NCBI RefSeq assembly: GCF_000149955.1
Contig: NC_030992.1
Location: 1,793,099-1,857,098 of the forward strand
DNA: 64,000 bases
Source: Fusarium oxysporum f. sp. lycopersici 4287
Taxonomy: Eukaryota; Ascomycota; Sordariomycetes; Hypocreales; Nectriaceae
Reading direction: 5' to 3'
Shown piece after piece: positions 1 to 11,570 of the stretch. The notes below the pieces were generated by a model. It was not told where the DNA came from, did no database searches, and saw only the letters and a list, made by a program, of their open reading frames with translations. Within the stretch, counting starts at the first letter, position 1. The number at the start of each line of letters is the position of its first letter. Made by a program: the position numbers and the translations under genes.

Positions 1-1290
1 AGCAGAATAGATTATGTTGAACATAGTTTGTGACCACCGCAGACGTGATTCACAACCATTCTAAGGTTTATCCCACAGTTCCGAACTGACCTCAATATGG
101 ATTGACACGCATGTTTCCCCTATAACCATCACCGTAAACCATCGGCTTCTCAATTCCATGATGGACCGCCATTGCCAAGTATTCTTACATATCAACCATC
201 GATACCGGATTATCTGGATTACCATCAGTAAACCTCAGACAAAGAACATGGATAAAACAATGAGGTCCAACCTGGCTTTTGCAATGCGATACAAACGATT
301 ATGCAGTACCACCGCATTGTTTGGCGACACCGCGTGATGCAAATCAGGTTCTACCACATTACCGCTCCATGTAGCTGTATTCGGCTCGAATTAGCAACGG
401 CGTGATATCTCAAGCATGGTAGCCATATTACCACGGTTTCATCAACGTAGCCGGTGAAAGGATTAACACATGTATTCCACGTGAGGTGTTACAAGATTGC
501 AAAGAAATCACTTATAACACCATGATACAATCGGGAGACCGTGCATATGAGTATATATCTGAGTATTTGTATGAAACACACTTAGTAGCTTAGGCTTAGC
601 TTGCGAGTTTAGCAAAATCTTGATCACTGCGTGAATTCTCGTTGTAGAAGACCCCCCGGGCTTCTCAAAGGCCTTCACACAGTAGGTAGAATGAGTGCCA
701 CATAGACCGTTGCCAGGTAATGAGCTGTTTATAGCAGTGTTTTTTATAGCAGTGATCTTCAGCCTATGCCTCGTCGACCTGCAAGCCTGGAAAGACCAGG
801 CAGGAGGCTACCTGAGTGAGACTGCATTACTAAATGCAACAGTGATTGCACAAAGTATTGCAGTGAAGTATCAACAGACGTATCCAGTAAGCCCGTGTAA
901 GCACCTTGCAACGTGATATAACATATTTGATATAGCTCCCAGTTTACAGAGTGGGTAACAACCAACTCCTTGTCCTGCTTATCCTCAGTTGTTCAAGGCA
1001 CAGAGGAAACAGGGAATCAAATGCATTTACAACCTCGTTGGCTTGCTTTACAAACTCGTAGTATTGAGGATATCTCGTGGATATGTGTCCACTCATTGCT
1101 CTATGCACCGATCAGATAGTCGCAAGTAGTTGTTGAACAGTGAGTTTTATAAGATTTGGGGAAAGTTCTTAAGAATTTTGAGCCTTCACAAGATCACATC
1201 TCAAGAGTTGAGTCTGGGACATGGACACGTTCTTCCTAGGAACATGGGCTTAAGGCTCCCAGATAGCAAAGCATAGCCAGCATGTTGCAT
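1..1290. other. Left-edge intergenic DNA, no supported gene
   Basis: No reading frame here has coding character; the longest ORFs are under 75 codons and overlap on opposite strands. The sequence is rich in CA/TG/AT steps, which could reflect old repeat-induced point mutation, but I could not align any family to it. Confidence 0.4.
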
Positions 1291-1299
1291 AGGTATCGT

Positions 1300-1540
1300 T
1301 GGAGAGTTTGATGACCGTACGACAATGATGCAGTTTTCACGAGAATGTCTGTGAGTTGTTTCCTGTAGATTCATATGGATGGGTCATGGGTTCATGAGAA
1401 GTGAACTGTGATATCCATGCATATTAGTCTACGCATGCTAAACCGGATACATAATCCATGTTGAGCATGTACATAGCAGGAGACACTATGTATCAAGTTA
1501 ATTGAGCTGCTTCTTTCTTCGCCATTCAACGCTTGATTGC
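1300..1540 (-). mobile_element. Probable decayed Copia-type retrotransposon fragment (RNase H end)
   Basis: Read on the minus strand in one frame, about 70 codons resemble the end of a Ty1/Copia polyprotein. SSVE (near 1536) would match the SSTEAEY block, PVSMRRLICMDITVHF the NPVxHxRxKHIDIxxHF block, and YRKQLTDILVKTAS (near 1330-1370) the PTxxQLADILTKALS block. At least four in-frame stop codons (TAA, TAG and two TGA) interrupt it, and the spacing between the first two blocks is shorter than usual, so it would be a dead, internally deleted relic. The match was made by eye; no LTRs were found. The stops fit repeat-induced point mutation or plain decay. Confidence 0.4.
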
Positions 1541-2120
1541 ATCGGTGCCCCGAGGTCCGTGGACCATGTTCATTTGCTTTTTCTCCGAGTCGTATCAGAT
1601 CACGCCATGAGACAAAAAGTCAAATAAAGACCAAATTTTCACATTGTGTTATCTTTGCCGAGTTGCCTAGATCTATCTCGCCGAGATATCGATATGGCTT
1701 ACCAAATGAAAATGAATTTTCACATGAACGAACTTCCTTGCAAGAAACCACATCTTGCATACGTAGTATATAATGTTACCGGCTGACAAACAAGTATTAC
1801 AGCATCACGGAACGTACCCTTGAAGTACCCCCATCCGTCTTTGGCTGCGTTTGGACCAACATATTCTGGAGGAGGTGGTGATCATTACTTCCTAAGCGCT
1901 CTTTGATTTGATTGAACATGTACATAGTAAGTCTATCCTCGTCGTATATGATAGGAATTCTTCTTCCTGAAGGTTTCGTAAGAAAAACTCCTGTCAATTT
2001 GCGTCAAGTCGATAGTAAAGCAGAACGCTGAAATGAAACCCAGCAGCCTTGAACATACACCTCTCATTGAAGGGAATTTGGCCTGCCTAGCCTGCATAGG
2101 CTCACCGGTAAGTAGCCGAA

Positions 2121-2175
2121 TACATGCTCCGTATAACAACGTACGTACATAGAATCGGAGTCTACGGAGCATGTA
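2121..2175. repeat. Perfect 13-bp inverted repeat around a 29-bp loop
   Basis: TACATGCTCCGTA at 2121-2133 is exactly mirrored by TACGGAGCATGTA at 2163-2175. The core CTCCGTA/TACGGAG recurs at 3389-3397, 4170-4178 and 42009-42017. This could be a small hairpin or the footprint of a miniature element. Confidence 0.6.
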
Positions 2176-3760
2176 TGTTGGCCCACGTTTCTAGCTGAAC
2201 TCTCCATCACCCGGCAATGAAGCCGCATGTTTCATGTGGTAACGCGGCGCCGTCTTAGCGTGTGAGCCATGGAGGATTTGCAGGAACGAACCATCCTATC
2301 GGCGCCATGAACCCTTGGGCTTTAACTTGGTTAAGCCCAAGGTGTAAGACGGCAAGTAAGTAAGCTAGGAAGAAGGATGTTATCTTGAATGCCGTTTCCT
2401 CCAAAGAGAACGCCACATTATCGATGGCAACTTGAACATGAGAAGAGCTGCATAGTAAGAGAAAAAATGATAAGGCCGATGACGGAGAGCACTTAACGTG
2501 TCTCATAGACTCTGAGCTGCTTTGTTCATCAAGGTCGAAACGGGCCGCGCCTCAACTATTGAACCAGTAGCGGATGGGGCAAAGTTTAATGAGGTGGTTT
2601 GTACATAGAAGCAACACGCTGAACCAGCGTCTGGGTTTGACAAGTACAATTTTCATGAGTAGGTACTTCCATGCATGTTCGTAGGCCATTGATAACGCAA
2701 TGAGGTAGTGCGTTTTATGCGGCGTTCTAGTCAGCACTGAAAGAGGACGAGATCAGCATAGGAATGGCTTGTGCTTGTGCTCGCGTTTCTGTCTCTGGCC
2801 CTGAATCGATGGGCGGCCTGTATTTGCAAGACAGATGGTGGCCGAAAGAGAGTCGGGAAGAACGGAGCAGCTGTTCGGTAGTTCACTGGCACAAGGCTGA
2901 TCTTTGCTCTCACGGGAATGGCATGTTTCTCATCATGGAGACTCTATCTTGTGAAAAAAGGCCTTGATGCCTAACTGATTGATTGTGCTCTGCAGAACGA
3001 CACGACATTGAGGAATATGTACAATAAATCGTACAGTCATGTTGTTGACCTCAATCAAAGCAAACAGTCATGCTGAGAGAATGGATGGGCTGGCCTTCGT
3101 TTCCGATTGTTGACCATGAACGGGTCAGATAGTGGTAATAAAAAAGCTTGCTTTTCAGAAGGCAAACAAACACCTTAATCAAAAGCGAATCCATTCAAAG
3201 TGGAGCAGAAGCCGGGGCCCTGAGCAGTGGTCATCTGGGGTGCAGCTCGGTAGTACATAGGTAGATTGTTTTACAATTGAATGTTGCTACCTACCTTATG
3301 CTGTGCATGCATCAGATTGATCAGACGCTTGCCAGGGTGTAATAGTAGATAGATGCAATGATTTCCAAGATGTGATGTCCTTGATACATACGGAGTAGAA
3401 AGAATTCATCAATGAGAGAAAGAGCAAAGCTAGCTCGGCGATCGAAGTTGTTCAGGTTTCGTCTTGATTGAGGACGGCAGCCCCCACTTTCACGAGCAGC
3501 CCTTGGGCGTTGAGCAGGGGCATGATTTTCGTCTTGACATGTCGGTAATTCTGTCCATACATGAGATAGTTAGACGTAGATATGAGCCCTTGTACTCGCC
3601 CCGACCAATATAACTCGAATTGTCGAACTGTCAAACATGTTTGCATTTGCACATTCAGCTAGTGTAGAAAGAGGCGGCCGTAGATTAGCCACTTCGACAA
3701 GTCACGCCTGTCCGGATACACAGCATCATTACCGAGCCCATGGCCTTGTTTGCCAGTTTA
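2176..3760. other. Intergenic region
   Basis: Only short ORFs with no recognisable domain. A minus-strand 83-codon ORF with two hydrophobic stretches (2255-2506) starts with ATG but has no other support. A minus-strand ORF ending at 3469 follows a CTAAC...CAG acceptor-like signal and could be a terminal exon, but its upstream parts could not be joined convincingly. Confidence 0.35.
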
Positions 3761-3763
3761 ACC

Positions 3764-3975
3764 CTAGAAGGAGTGGTTCGTGCATTGTTCGTCCCGTAGG
3801 CTAGGAATCTTCGAGTACCATGTGTTGGACCAGGCGTTGGCCTTGATTAGAGCTATATTGTTAGCCTCGGAGTAAATTGCGTTTACAGCGTTGTCTCTGT
3901 GCAAGCATAAATAAGAACGATAAATCATTGCTTGCTCACGCCGTTAGCTTGTATCGCGTATATCACTTACGCCAT
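3764..3975 (-). CDS. Possible tiny two-exon ORF (45 residues), unproven
   Basis: An ATG at 3975 lies two bases before a GTAAGT donor (intron 3970-3897, with GCTAAC and CACAG). The second exon, 3896-3764, restores the frame and reads 44 codons to TAG. Composition looks protein-like (for example EANNIALIKANAW) and the splice signals are canonical. A first coding exon of only five bases is unusual, and no family is recognised. It may be the remnant of a larger gene. Confidence 0.2.
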
Positions 3976-6579
3976 AGCTCAGAAGCCGTTGCAAAGCTGT
4001 TGCTTGCTTCCAGACTTGCCGTTGCAAAGGAGGGGAGTAGGGAACTTCCATGCTGTTGAAGATCAACGGTTCCAGTGTGGACATCTTGGGCTTGAAAAGG
4101 TCTGAGTGTGATGGCTAGGGATCGGATACGATGCAACTCCGATCATACAGTAACTGCTTACATCGTAAGTACTCCGTAGGATCACCAGCATTCATCATCG
4201 GTGAGAAGAGAGAAGAGATTGGACATCCAGCAAGGCCAACACAAAAAGCGTGGAACTCCTATTCGATCATTGGATGTCCCTGGAAATATGCAGGGCCGAT
4301 ATTGCGGCGCCACAGGGGACCCCTAGGTCGTGCATTAGCTTTCCCGGGGAGGACTCTTTAGCTCATCATAAAGGGGGGTCCGGCGTTGGTCGTGTCTTGA
4401 TCATTTAGCGGGGTTCTGCGAAATGTGTTAATGAGAAGTTATCATTAGGCGAGAGCAGATGAAATTTCCTCTTTGCGGTTGCTGTTTGAGGCTTGAGCTG
4501 ACTTACTGTGTGAAACTTCAGGCGGCATGAGGTACCTTATAATAGCCCGGCAAGGTACCTTAGTAAATTGACACGGATCACCTTCCTTCCGTTTGCCGGT
4601 GTTGAAGTTCAATACCGAATATTACGTAGTACCGTTCCTGCTAGATTACGTGCCAGTAAACCCAGGCATCCAAGGTAGGTAGTGTTCAAATAAGAGCAGA
4701 GGCACAGCACTTGGAAGAGAATGTGAATTCCGATATTAGTAGGTACCTTGGTCGTACCAACTTTTCCATAATGGAACTGAAATGATATGATGGAAGGCCT
4801 CAGTCATCAAATCCCTCAACGGCCGGCCCCTCCTTCAGGAAATAAACGTTGTTTCAACGTTAACCCTCAGCTGCATCTCCTCAACTTCAAGCACACTCTT
4901 CAACAAATCACTTGTCTTCACCTTCTCGTTGTGCTTCCCGGGTCCCATTCCGCCGGCCAGGCCAGGATGTTAATGTGCCAGTGGAATTGCAGTCAACTGC
5001 AGGCTGCAAACCCTGCCCTGCCTAATCACTTTCACAGTCGACTACGACGTGCCTGACCAGGATGAATTCTCTTGGGACAACTAAGCTTCATTAGGCCAGG
5101 CGACCTGGTAGGGACGGGTCGAATCGAGAGAGGCGTTGATGGGTGTCCACCAGTCTACCGCACGGAATGGTCTAAAGTCAGTTATGAACAGGACCAGGCT
5201 ATTCCATTTATGTTTGTTTAAGCTGACAAGAAAAACCACTACCAGACCTGTTGGTCAACATTGCTTTGGTTGTTACGAGGGAATTTCATCTGAGTTATGA
5301 GATACTTGAGGTCGACATCCAAGATTCGATCGCTCACTTGTTGTTAGCCTCTGAAGTAAACGCCTCCTTTTCGGCCTCACACCTCTTCCGAATCCCTCCC
5401 TCATGAAAGCTTCCGCGTTGACACTGTCACCCTCCATCTTCCTCGTCAACCGATTGACTCGGATTGAGTAAGCCTCGTTGACCCTTAATCAAAGACAACC
5501 AAGTCCGATTTCTCGGGCTCTGTCTGGAAACCCCACCTCCCGTCGACTACCAAGTGGACCATTCCTTTTTTTGCTCAGACTTTGCAGGGCCCCCATGCTT
5601 TCGCACCAGCCCGATGTTGGCCAGTCTTGGTGAAAGACATGTTCCTTGTTCCCTCACTCGCCGCTGTCACCTGCAAGGCTCTGCTCTCTTGCCGTAAGCC
5701 ATTGGCCTGGTTCAAGTGAACGCCTCAGAAGTGGATACCCAACAAGGATATGGTCTTCTGCGCCCGCGTGGGCTTTAATCACACATTTGGCCCTGGGGAT
5801 AACCCGCGTCACTCCTACCACCTCCTACCTTTGGGCTCTCAAGATTCTCGATCATCCATTGAGCATTTCTTATCTTTCCTTCCTCGCCGTCATACTCGTG
5901 TCCCATTGAACACGTTCGCGTCGGCCGTCGGTCGGCTCATGTTGCTTGTAGTGGAAGAGGGGCTAGAGATCGTGCTCAGCATATCGTCGCCAGCGGGCCT
6001 GGTCCTTGAACCAGCTCAACCTACGTACGCTACTCACATTTCTACGGCCTATCGTCAGTCACTAATTGTGCTCGATGCCATGGCATTGCGTTCGTCTCTA
6101 TGCTTCTGAGTGGGCAACGCGGCTGATTCAAAGCGCCAGTTGCTTGCTTATGTTGTAAGTCAAGACATGTTTTGAGATTGTGGTACTCGGTACCAGTTTC
6201 AAATTCTTCCCGCTGTCGCATGTATTGCTTCTCTGATTTTCCGAAATCTATATGTTCATTCAAGTGTCTCGAGTATGTGAAGAATTACCCTAGCTAATAT
6301 GTACATGCACAGTGATGGTGAAAATCACGTTACGTGATAGACAACATTGAGATTATTTCTGTCAATCTTTGAGCGCATTTCCTTCCTGTCACAGACGCTC
6401 CTTATTCCATTTCGAGAGCAAACATTTTCGACTGTGCACCGGTTTGCACGGGTGCATCCACAAGTCGCCTTCTACAACAGTCTTTGAAAGGGGACTTCAA
6501 AGCACCAATCCGTCTTGTTGTGTAAATCACAGGAGTCTTTGAGCGTCGCTAGCTGCAAGGCTACAGCCTTTACTTCATT
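3976..6579. other. Intergenic region and probable leader of the ApsA-like gene
   Basis: No supported gene. Between 4520 and 4760 the palindromic core AGGTACCT appears three times. From about 5350 the DNA becomes CT-rich and contains GTAAG-type donors (for example near 6152) and CACAG acceptors. This suggests a long 5' leader, possibly with introns, for the gene starting at 6580. Confidence 0.35.
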
Positions 6580-9500
6580 ATGGGTGTCTGGGAAACGGAT
6601 GACGAGTATCTCAGTGGCCCGGCTGCTACTTCGCTGCCAACACCTCTAGATACTCCCTATCGAACTCCATCGAGAGCTTCAAAGAGGTCCCGGCGCTCGG
6701 TCACACCGCCTGGAAAGGATTCTTCTACAGCTCAATTACCAAACGAGACGGGTTCTAAGAGATCCTCACGAAATATCCCAACCGACGAAACCATCAGTAT
6801 TCTCGATCCTCGGCGTTTCACGCCAACACTACACGCCAACCTCGTCTCCGAGATCTTATCTCTCCGCCGAGACCAGGAGGAGAAGACGAGGCAGATTGAA
6901 ACGCTTGAAGCATCTCTTCATGCGGCAAAGGAGGAAAAAGAGTCAGTGAAGCAAAATCTCACTGAAACGAGTAAGGAGAGCAGGTCGCTCAAACGACAAC
7001 TCTCCCTTCTCGAAGGTGGATCGTCCTCTGCATTAGGAGAACTTGCTCGGGAGAGAGATGAGGCTGTCGACTCTGTCGCTGATGCGAGAAAGCGACTCGA
7101 AACTGCCCAAAAGAAGATCCGGGTTCAGGAGGAGGACTCACAGCGTGTTCACGAACTATGGGCACAGGAGAAGGATAGCTGGGAGGAAGAGAGGCGGAAG
7201 TTTGAGAGGCGAATTCATGTTGCAGAAAGCCGCTTGAAGACTGTGCTTGATGAAGTCGCCGCATATCAACAAGCCCAAATCAACAATGCTCACGGTGGAG
7301 CTAACCATGGAACAGGCAACGGCCATGATAGTGAAGTGGAGGAAAGCGGCCGGGAGAACGATGCTGCTAGTGTGAGGACCATGAGTATGACCAACAGCAT
7401 TCGCTTTTCCATGACAAGTGGCACTGGGATAATGAGGCTGAATGGAAACTCTCTCGCTGATGAGCTCAACTTCGATGACGAGGATGAACAAAGCGACTTT
7501 GACGGCCGGGAAAGCGCCATGTCAAACTACGCAACATCATTCCACACTCGCAATCTCAGCCGCGACAGTCCCGTGAAACGGTTCCATGCTCGAAATCAGA
7601 GTTTGGAGAGTATCAAGAGAACTGGAAGTGTCACTCGGGGCAGACTTTTCATGAATCAGTCAGTGCCCGAAGCCCTGGAAGATGAAGAAAACGAGGGGAA
7701 AACTGTCTCTGCACCAGTTCCTGTGCCAAAGGTTTCGTACACTGACACAGGAATCCAATACTCCCCGCCACCTTCACCTAAGCTCCCTCCTGCGAAGCCT
7801 GCAACACCCGAGCCCCGTGCTCCTGTCAAGTTACCCGAAGTCGAGTGTTCGCCACGTGGTGACGGTGAGATTGAAGCAAACCAACGTCGGAAGCGTGTTC
7901 ACCCCCCTCTCAACATCGAGCCAGCAGTAACTCGACGACTCATGGTCTCAAGCTCTGTTCAGACAACGGAAGAGCCATTGCTGCCTCCGACTCCTAAGAC
8001 ACCCAAATCACCTACTCGGCCACCGCCACCGCCGCCAGTACAGCCTCCTGTGATCGAAAAACCCTTGATGGTCACATCTTCCACCCAGACCGAAGGCCCA
8101 CCCACTCGCCCACCACCCGCTATTCCACTTGCTCTACCATCACCACCCCCTCTTGCAATTCCTAGTATTAGCGTCCACCCTCCTACCAGTCGGCCTACCA
8201 CACCTAAGGAGCCGAGATTGCCAGTACTTTTCAAAGATTTCAGTTGTCAAGTTGCCTTGCCTTCTTCATCCTCTACAACCGAGGCAGCGGTACAGACGGA
8301 AGGCATACAGACTGACAAGCGAATGGCACTTCTCCCGCCCCATCTTCAGCCTTCTGCCATATCCTCCCGACCTACCTCACCAAACCCAACATCTGGGGTG
8401 GACACAACAAAAAGCTTCACACCTGTCCCTGGCAATGTCCCACCACGGAACCCGCGTCGACTCAATAGGCAGAGTTTTAGCGATCAGCCTTCCTCGCCAA
8501 TTTCTCTCCCCGAGGATGACACCCTTCATGATGCTTATCCTGGCAACAACGATGATGGCCCTCTCTCTAACCAGAAGGCCCCAGTGCGGCGGCCACATCG
8601 TTTTAGTAGCCTCTTCGCTGGCTTTGATGGAGGTAGCTCTGATGAAGCAGACGATTTTGGTGATGTAGACTTAAGTGATTTGGAGTACCGAACTGCATTG
8701 TCTGCACCGCGTCCCAAGTCTATTTCAAGTCGTCCTGGTAAACGCAGCTCAACTGGCACGACTGAAACCAACGGCACAATCCCCACGTCCCCTGAACAGA
8801 TTACTATGCGACAGGGTCCTCGCGTTACCACTGAAATCCATCACGCTTTTACCACCAAGCCTGGAAGAGGCTTCGAGAAGGGCCCTGCTGCCATGCCATC
8901 CAACCGGGCTAGCGTTATGCGAAAAGCCGCGATGATCCAGAATGGTATTGCCAGTCATCAAGGTCAAGGACGGGCGAGGAGTCCAAGTTTACCTGATAAA
9001 AACCCTCCTCCATTCCCGATCCCCACAAGAGCCAGCTCTAGAAACATGCCTCCAAGTGCAAGCGCTCCAAGCGATGGTCAGAGAAGCCCAACTCGAGGTG
9101 ATTTCTTCCAGCGTCGTGGATCAGGTCGCGTCTACCGGGCAGGAAGCGTACGAAAGGTCAGGTCTGCCGCTGCATTACCGCGTAATCACAGACATCGTAA
9201 GCAAGGCAGTCGATCTTCACCTCCGCTGTCTCCTTCTACTGAGGCCCCTGAGAGCCCCTGCCTGCCTCCGTTGCCCAAGAACGACATTACGACTCCCCGC
9301 ACTCGGGCTCGTCATAGTGGTCAATTTAGGCATCAGCATAAGCTTTCTACCAACACTGATAACACATTCAACACATACAACTCATTCAACACATACAATA
9401 CTGGCAATACTGGCAATACGCTCAATACTTCCAGCACTGATCCGCCCTCCAATCTGAGCAGCCCTCAGAATACGAGTGTAGTCGATGCCATCGCACAGAC

Positions 9501-10780
9501 CATGGTTGGCGAGTGGATGTTCAAATATGTCCGCAGAAGAAAGTCTTTCGGCGTTGCGGAGAGCAACGGCAAGGACGATACCGGCAACGATCGCCACAAA
9601 CGATGGGTTTGGCTTGCACCCTACGAGAGGGCTATCCTCTGGAGTAGCAAGCAGCCATCCTCTGGCAGCGCCTTGATGGGTAAGGCTGGCCGAAAACGTA
9701 AGTTGCTCACATTGATTCTACGACTGATACTGACTAGCGAACATAGTGACTATACAATCTGTTCTCGATGTTAAGGATGATAATGCTCCACCGAAGGGAG
9801 TCGCAACAGTGTTCAACCGATCAATTCTTATTTTGACACCACAGAGAGCTCTCAAGTTCACGGCAGATTCTGCTGACCGGCACTATATATGGTTGACAGC
9901 TTTGTCATTCCTTGCACATTCATCGCAGGCAATCCCCGAAAACATCTCTGCACCACCGCCAATACAGCAAACGCCACTGCCAGACTTTGAGGCTCCTCGG
10001 CCCAAACTGAAACGGGGTGGAATTAGAGACTCCATCCGTCTTGCTAAAGGCCGAACGGTTGGTCCTCGTGCTGGGCCACCTAGTGTTCCAAGTATCCCAA
10101 GTATCCCCAGCGCGCCCTCTTCACAACTCGGAGACGTCACTAGTTTTCCCGTTACGGAATCTGTAGGAGGATTCTCAAGTACACACTCTCGAGAAGACTC
10201 GAGAGATGCTGCAGAGCCCCCATTTATACCACGTTTCCATGATAGGAATCAAGGAAACCAGGTAAACGTTCATGGACGTAAGAGAAGCAATACAGGCGGC
10301 CATGTACCGCCGCCGCTCTCTTTCCGGGGGTTCTCTGGACCCATTGGGGGTGTTGGTCATCACCAGTCCACCAATAGTACTGCTGGTAATAGCACTGGAA
10401 CTGCAGGTTCTTCGGATATCTATCAGTCCCAGGCTTCGAGCAACGGAACTTGGGCAATGAGCCAAGCAGGCTCACAGCGAACTTCTGAAGCTTCTTCACG
10501 ACCAAGCAACTTCTTTGATGCCATTGGCACTGTGCGAATGGAGGCCTTTATCAGCCCGCTGGCATTTTCTCAGTTCAACGACTATCCTGATGAACAGGAC
10601 GAATTCCGTCACTCACTTCGCAGACGGAGTAAAGAACAACGAAGACGGCAAAGCCGAAGTCGACATCGAGATAGTTATAATTCTCGCAGCACCCGTGCAA
10701 CACACGATGACTATTACCATGGAAGCAGAACTGCCGGAGAGGAGGACTATTTCCGTGATGATCCCTTCAAGGGATTCTAG
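6580..10780 (+). CDS. apsA: ApsA/Num1/Mcp5-type cortical anchor protein with C-terminal PH domain
   Basis: Two exons, 6580-9697 and 9747-10780, give 1383 residues. The 49-bp intron has a GTAAGT donor and an ACATAG acceptor, and the joined codon is CTG. A short N-terminal tail precedes a coiled coil (about residues 77-230, rich in heptads such as LKRQLSLLEGG and ERDEAVDSVADARKRL). Next comes a long disordered Pro/Ser/Thr region, then a Mcp5-type pleckstrin-homology domain (about 965-1096, starting TMVGEWMFKYVRRRKS and split by the intron), and an Arg/Ser-rich tail. In this family the PH domain binds plasma-membrane phosphoinositides, and the protein anchors dynein and mitochondria at the cortex to move nuclei. 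Aspergillus ApsA is longer and carries long tandem repeats that are not seen here. Instead there are short FNTYN/TGNT repeats near residues 925-950 and Q-centred TQT-like motifs at 390-580. The family call is firm. Confidence 0.9.
9357..9430 (+). repeat. Short degenerate coding repeats (FNTYN / TGNT)
   Basis: Inside the ApsA-like exon the units AACACATTCAACACATACAA and TACTGGCAA repeat imperfectly, encoding Asn/Thr-rich FNTYN and TGNT units just upstream of the PH domain. This is a likely site of length variation between strains. Confidence 0.75.
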
Positions 10781-11570
10781 CATCCATTTGATTCAGCACA
10801 GTAGCCACGACGGCAATTATCACTTTCATTATCTTTCGCTTTCTTGGTCATGTTCATTGGTTATGGCAGAGCTTTACGCAGCATTATACCCTTTTCTATA
10901 TAAATATTTGGGATCGGTTAAGAACTTGGCCCTCACGGGCTAGTTAACAATCATTGTGTGTGGAGTTTTGGTACTATCTTTCTGATAAATACTTTGTATA
11001 TACTGAAAACCTGGGAAGGGGTAGGGGCTGTGGGATCCGGAGGTTGATGCAAGTGAAGTAGATGGCATGTCTCAGCAGATAACAGGTTCAAAAAAGACAT
11101 GCAAATCAGTCCAATCCGGTTCAAAGAAACCAGGTTGGTCTTGAAAAGTAGATAGATAAAGGTAAAACTGGCCTAGCCCATCTTAACATTGTCGCCTCCA
11201 ACTGATATGTGACTTTCGTTTCGGATCTTTGGCTGCCACGTTGGTGGAATCAAACACGACTGAAGTCTTCGTCATAATAATTGTCTTACGGTTTGGAGAC
11301 GGGTTGATGGACAAAATCATGGATACTTGAAGAATGCCCCACTAACGAAATTTCCCACTCACTTACCCCGCGATCCATTGGTGTAGCTCTTCAAGCTTCA
11401 TTATTTTCTCTTTACCTACCTATTACCTGGATACATAGAAGTCAAACAAGGACAGGCTCGCCTTTTCTCCCCCTAGACCGCGGGACATATCAAGAGCCGA
11501 TACCTACATACTACCTGAAACTTGCTTTCTGACTAAACTCCGAGCCAGGCTGAAGCCAGTCGCAGCAGTC
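10781..11570. other. Intergenic region between the apsA-like and OTU genes
   Basis: Contains the 3' end of the upstream gene and the promoter and leader of the OTU gene. No ORF, RNA gene or repeat is supported. Confidence 0.5.

Noticed and set aside
2255..2506. 83-codon minus-strand ORF with hydrophobic segments
   Set aside because: ATG start but no signal-peptide cleavage site, homologue or splice context that I can support.
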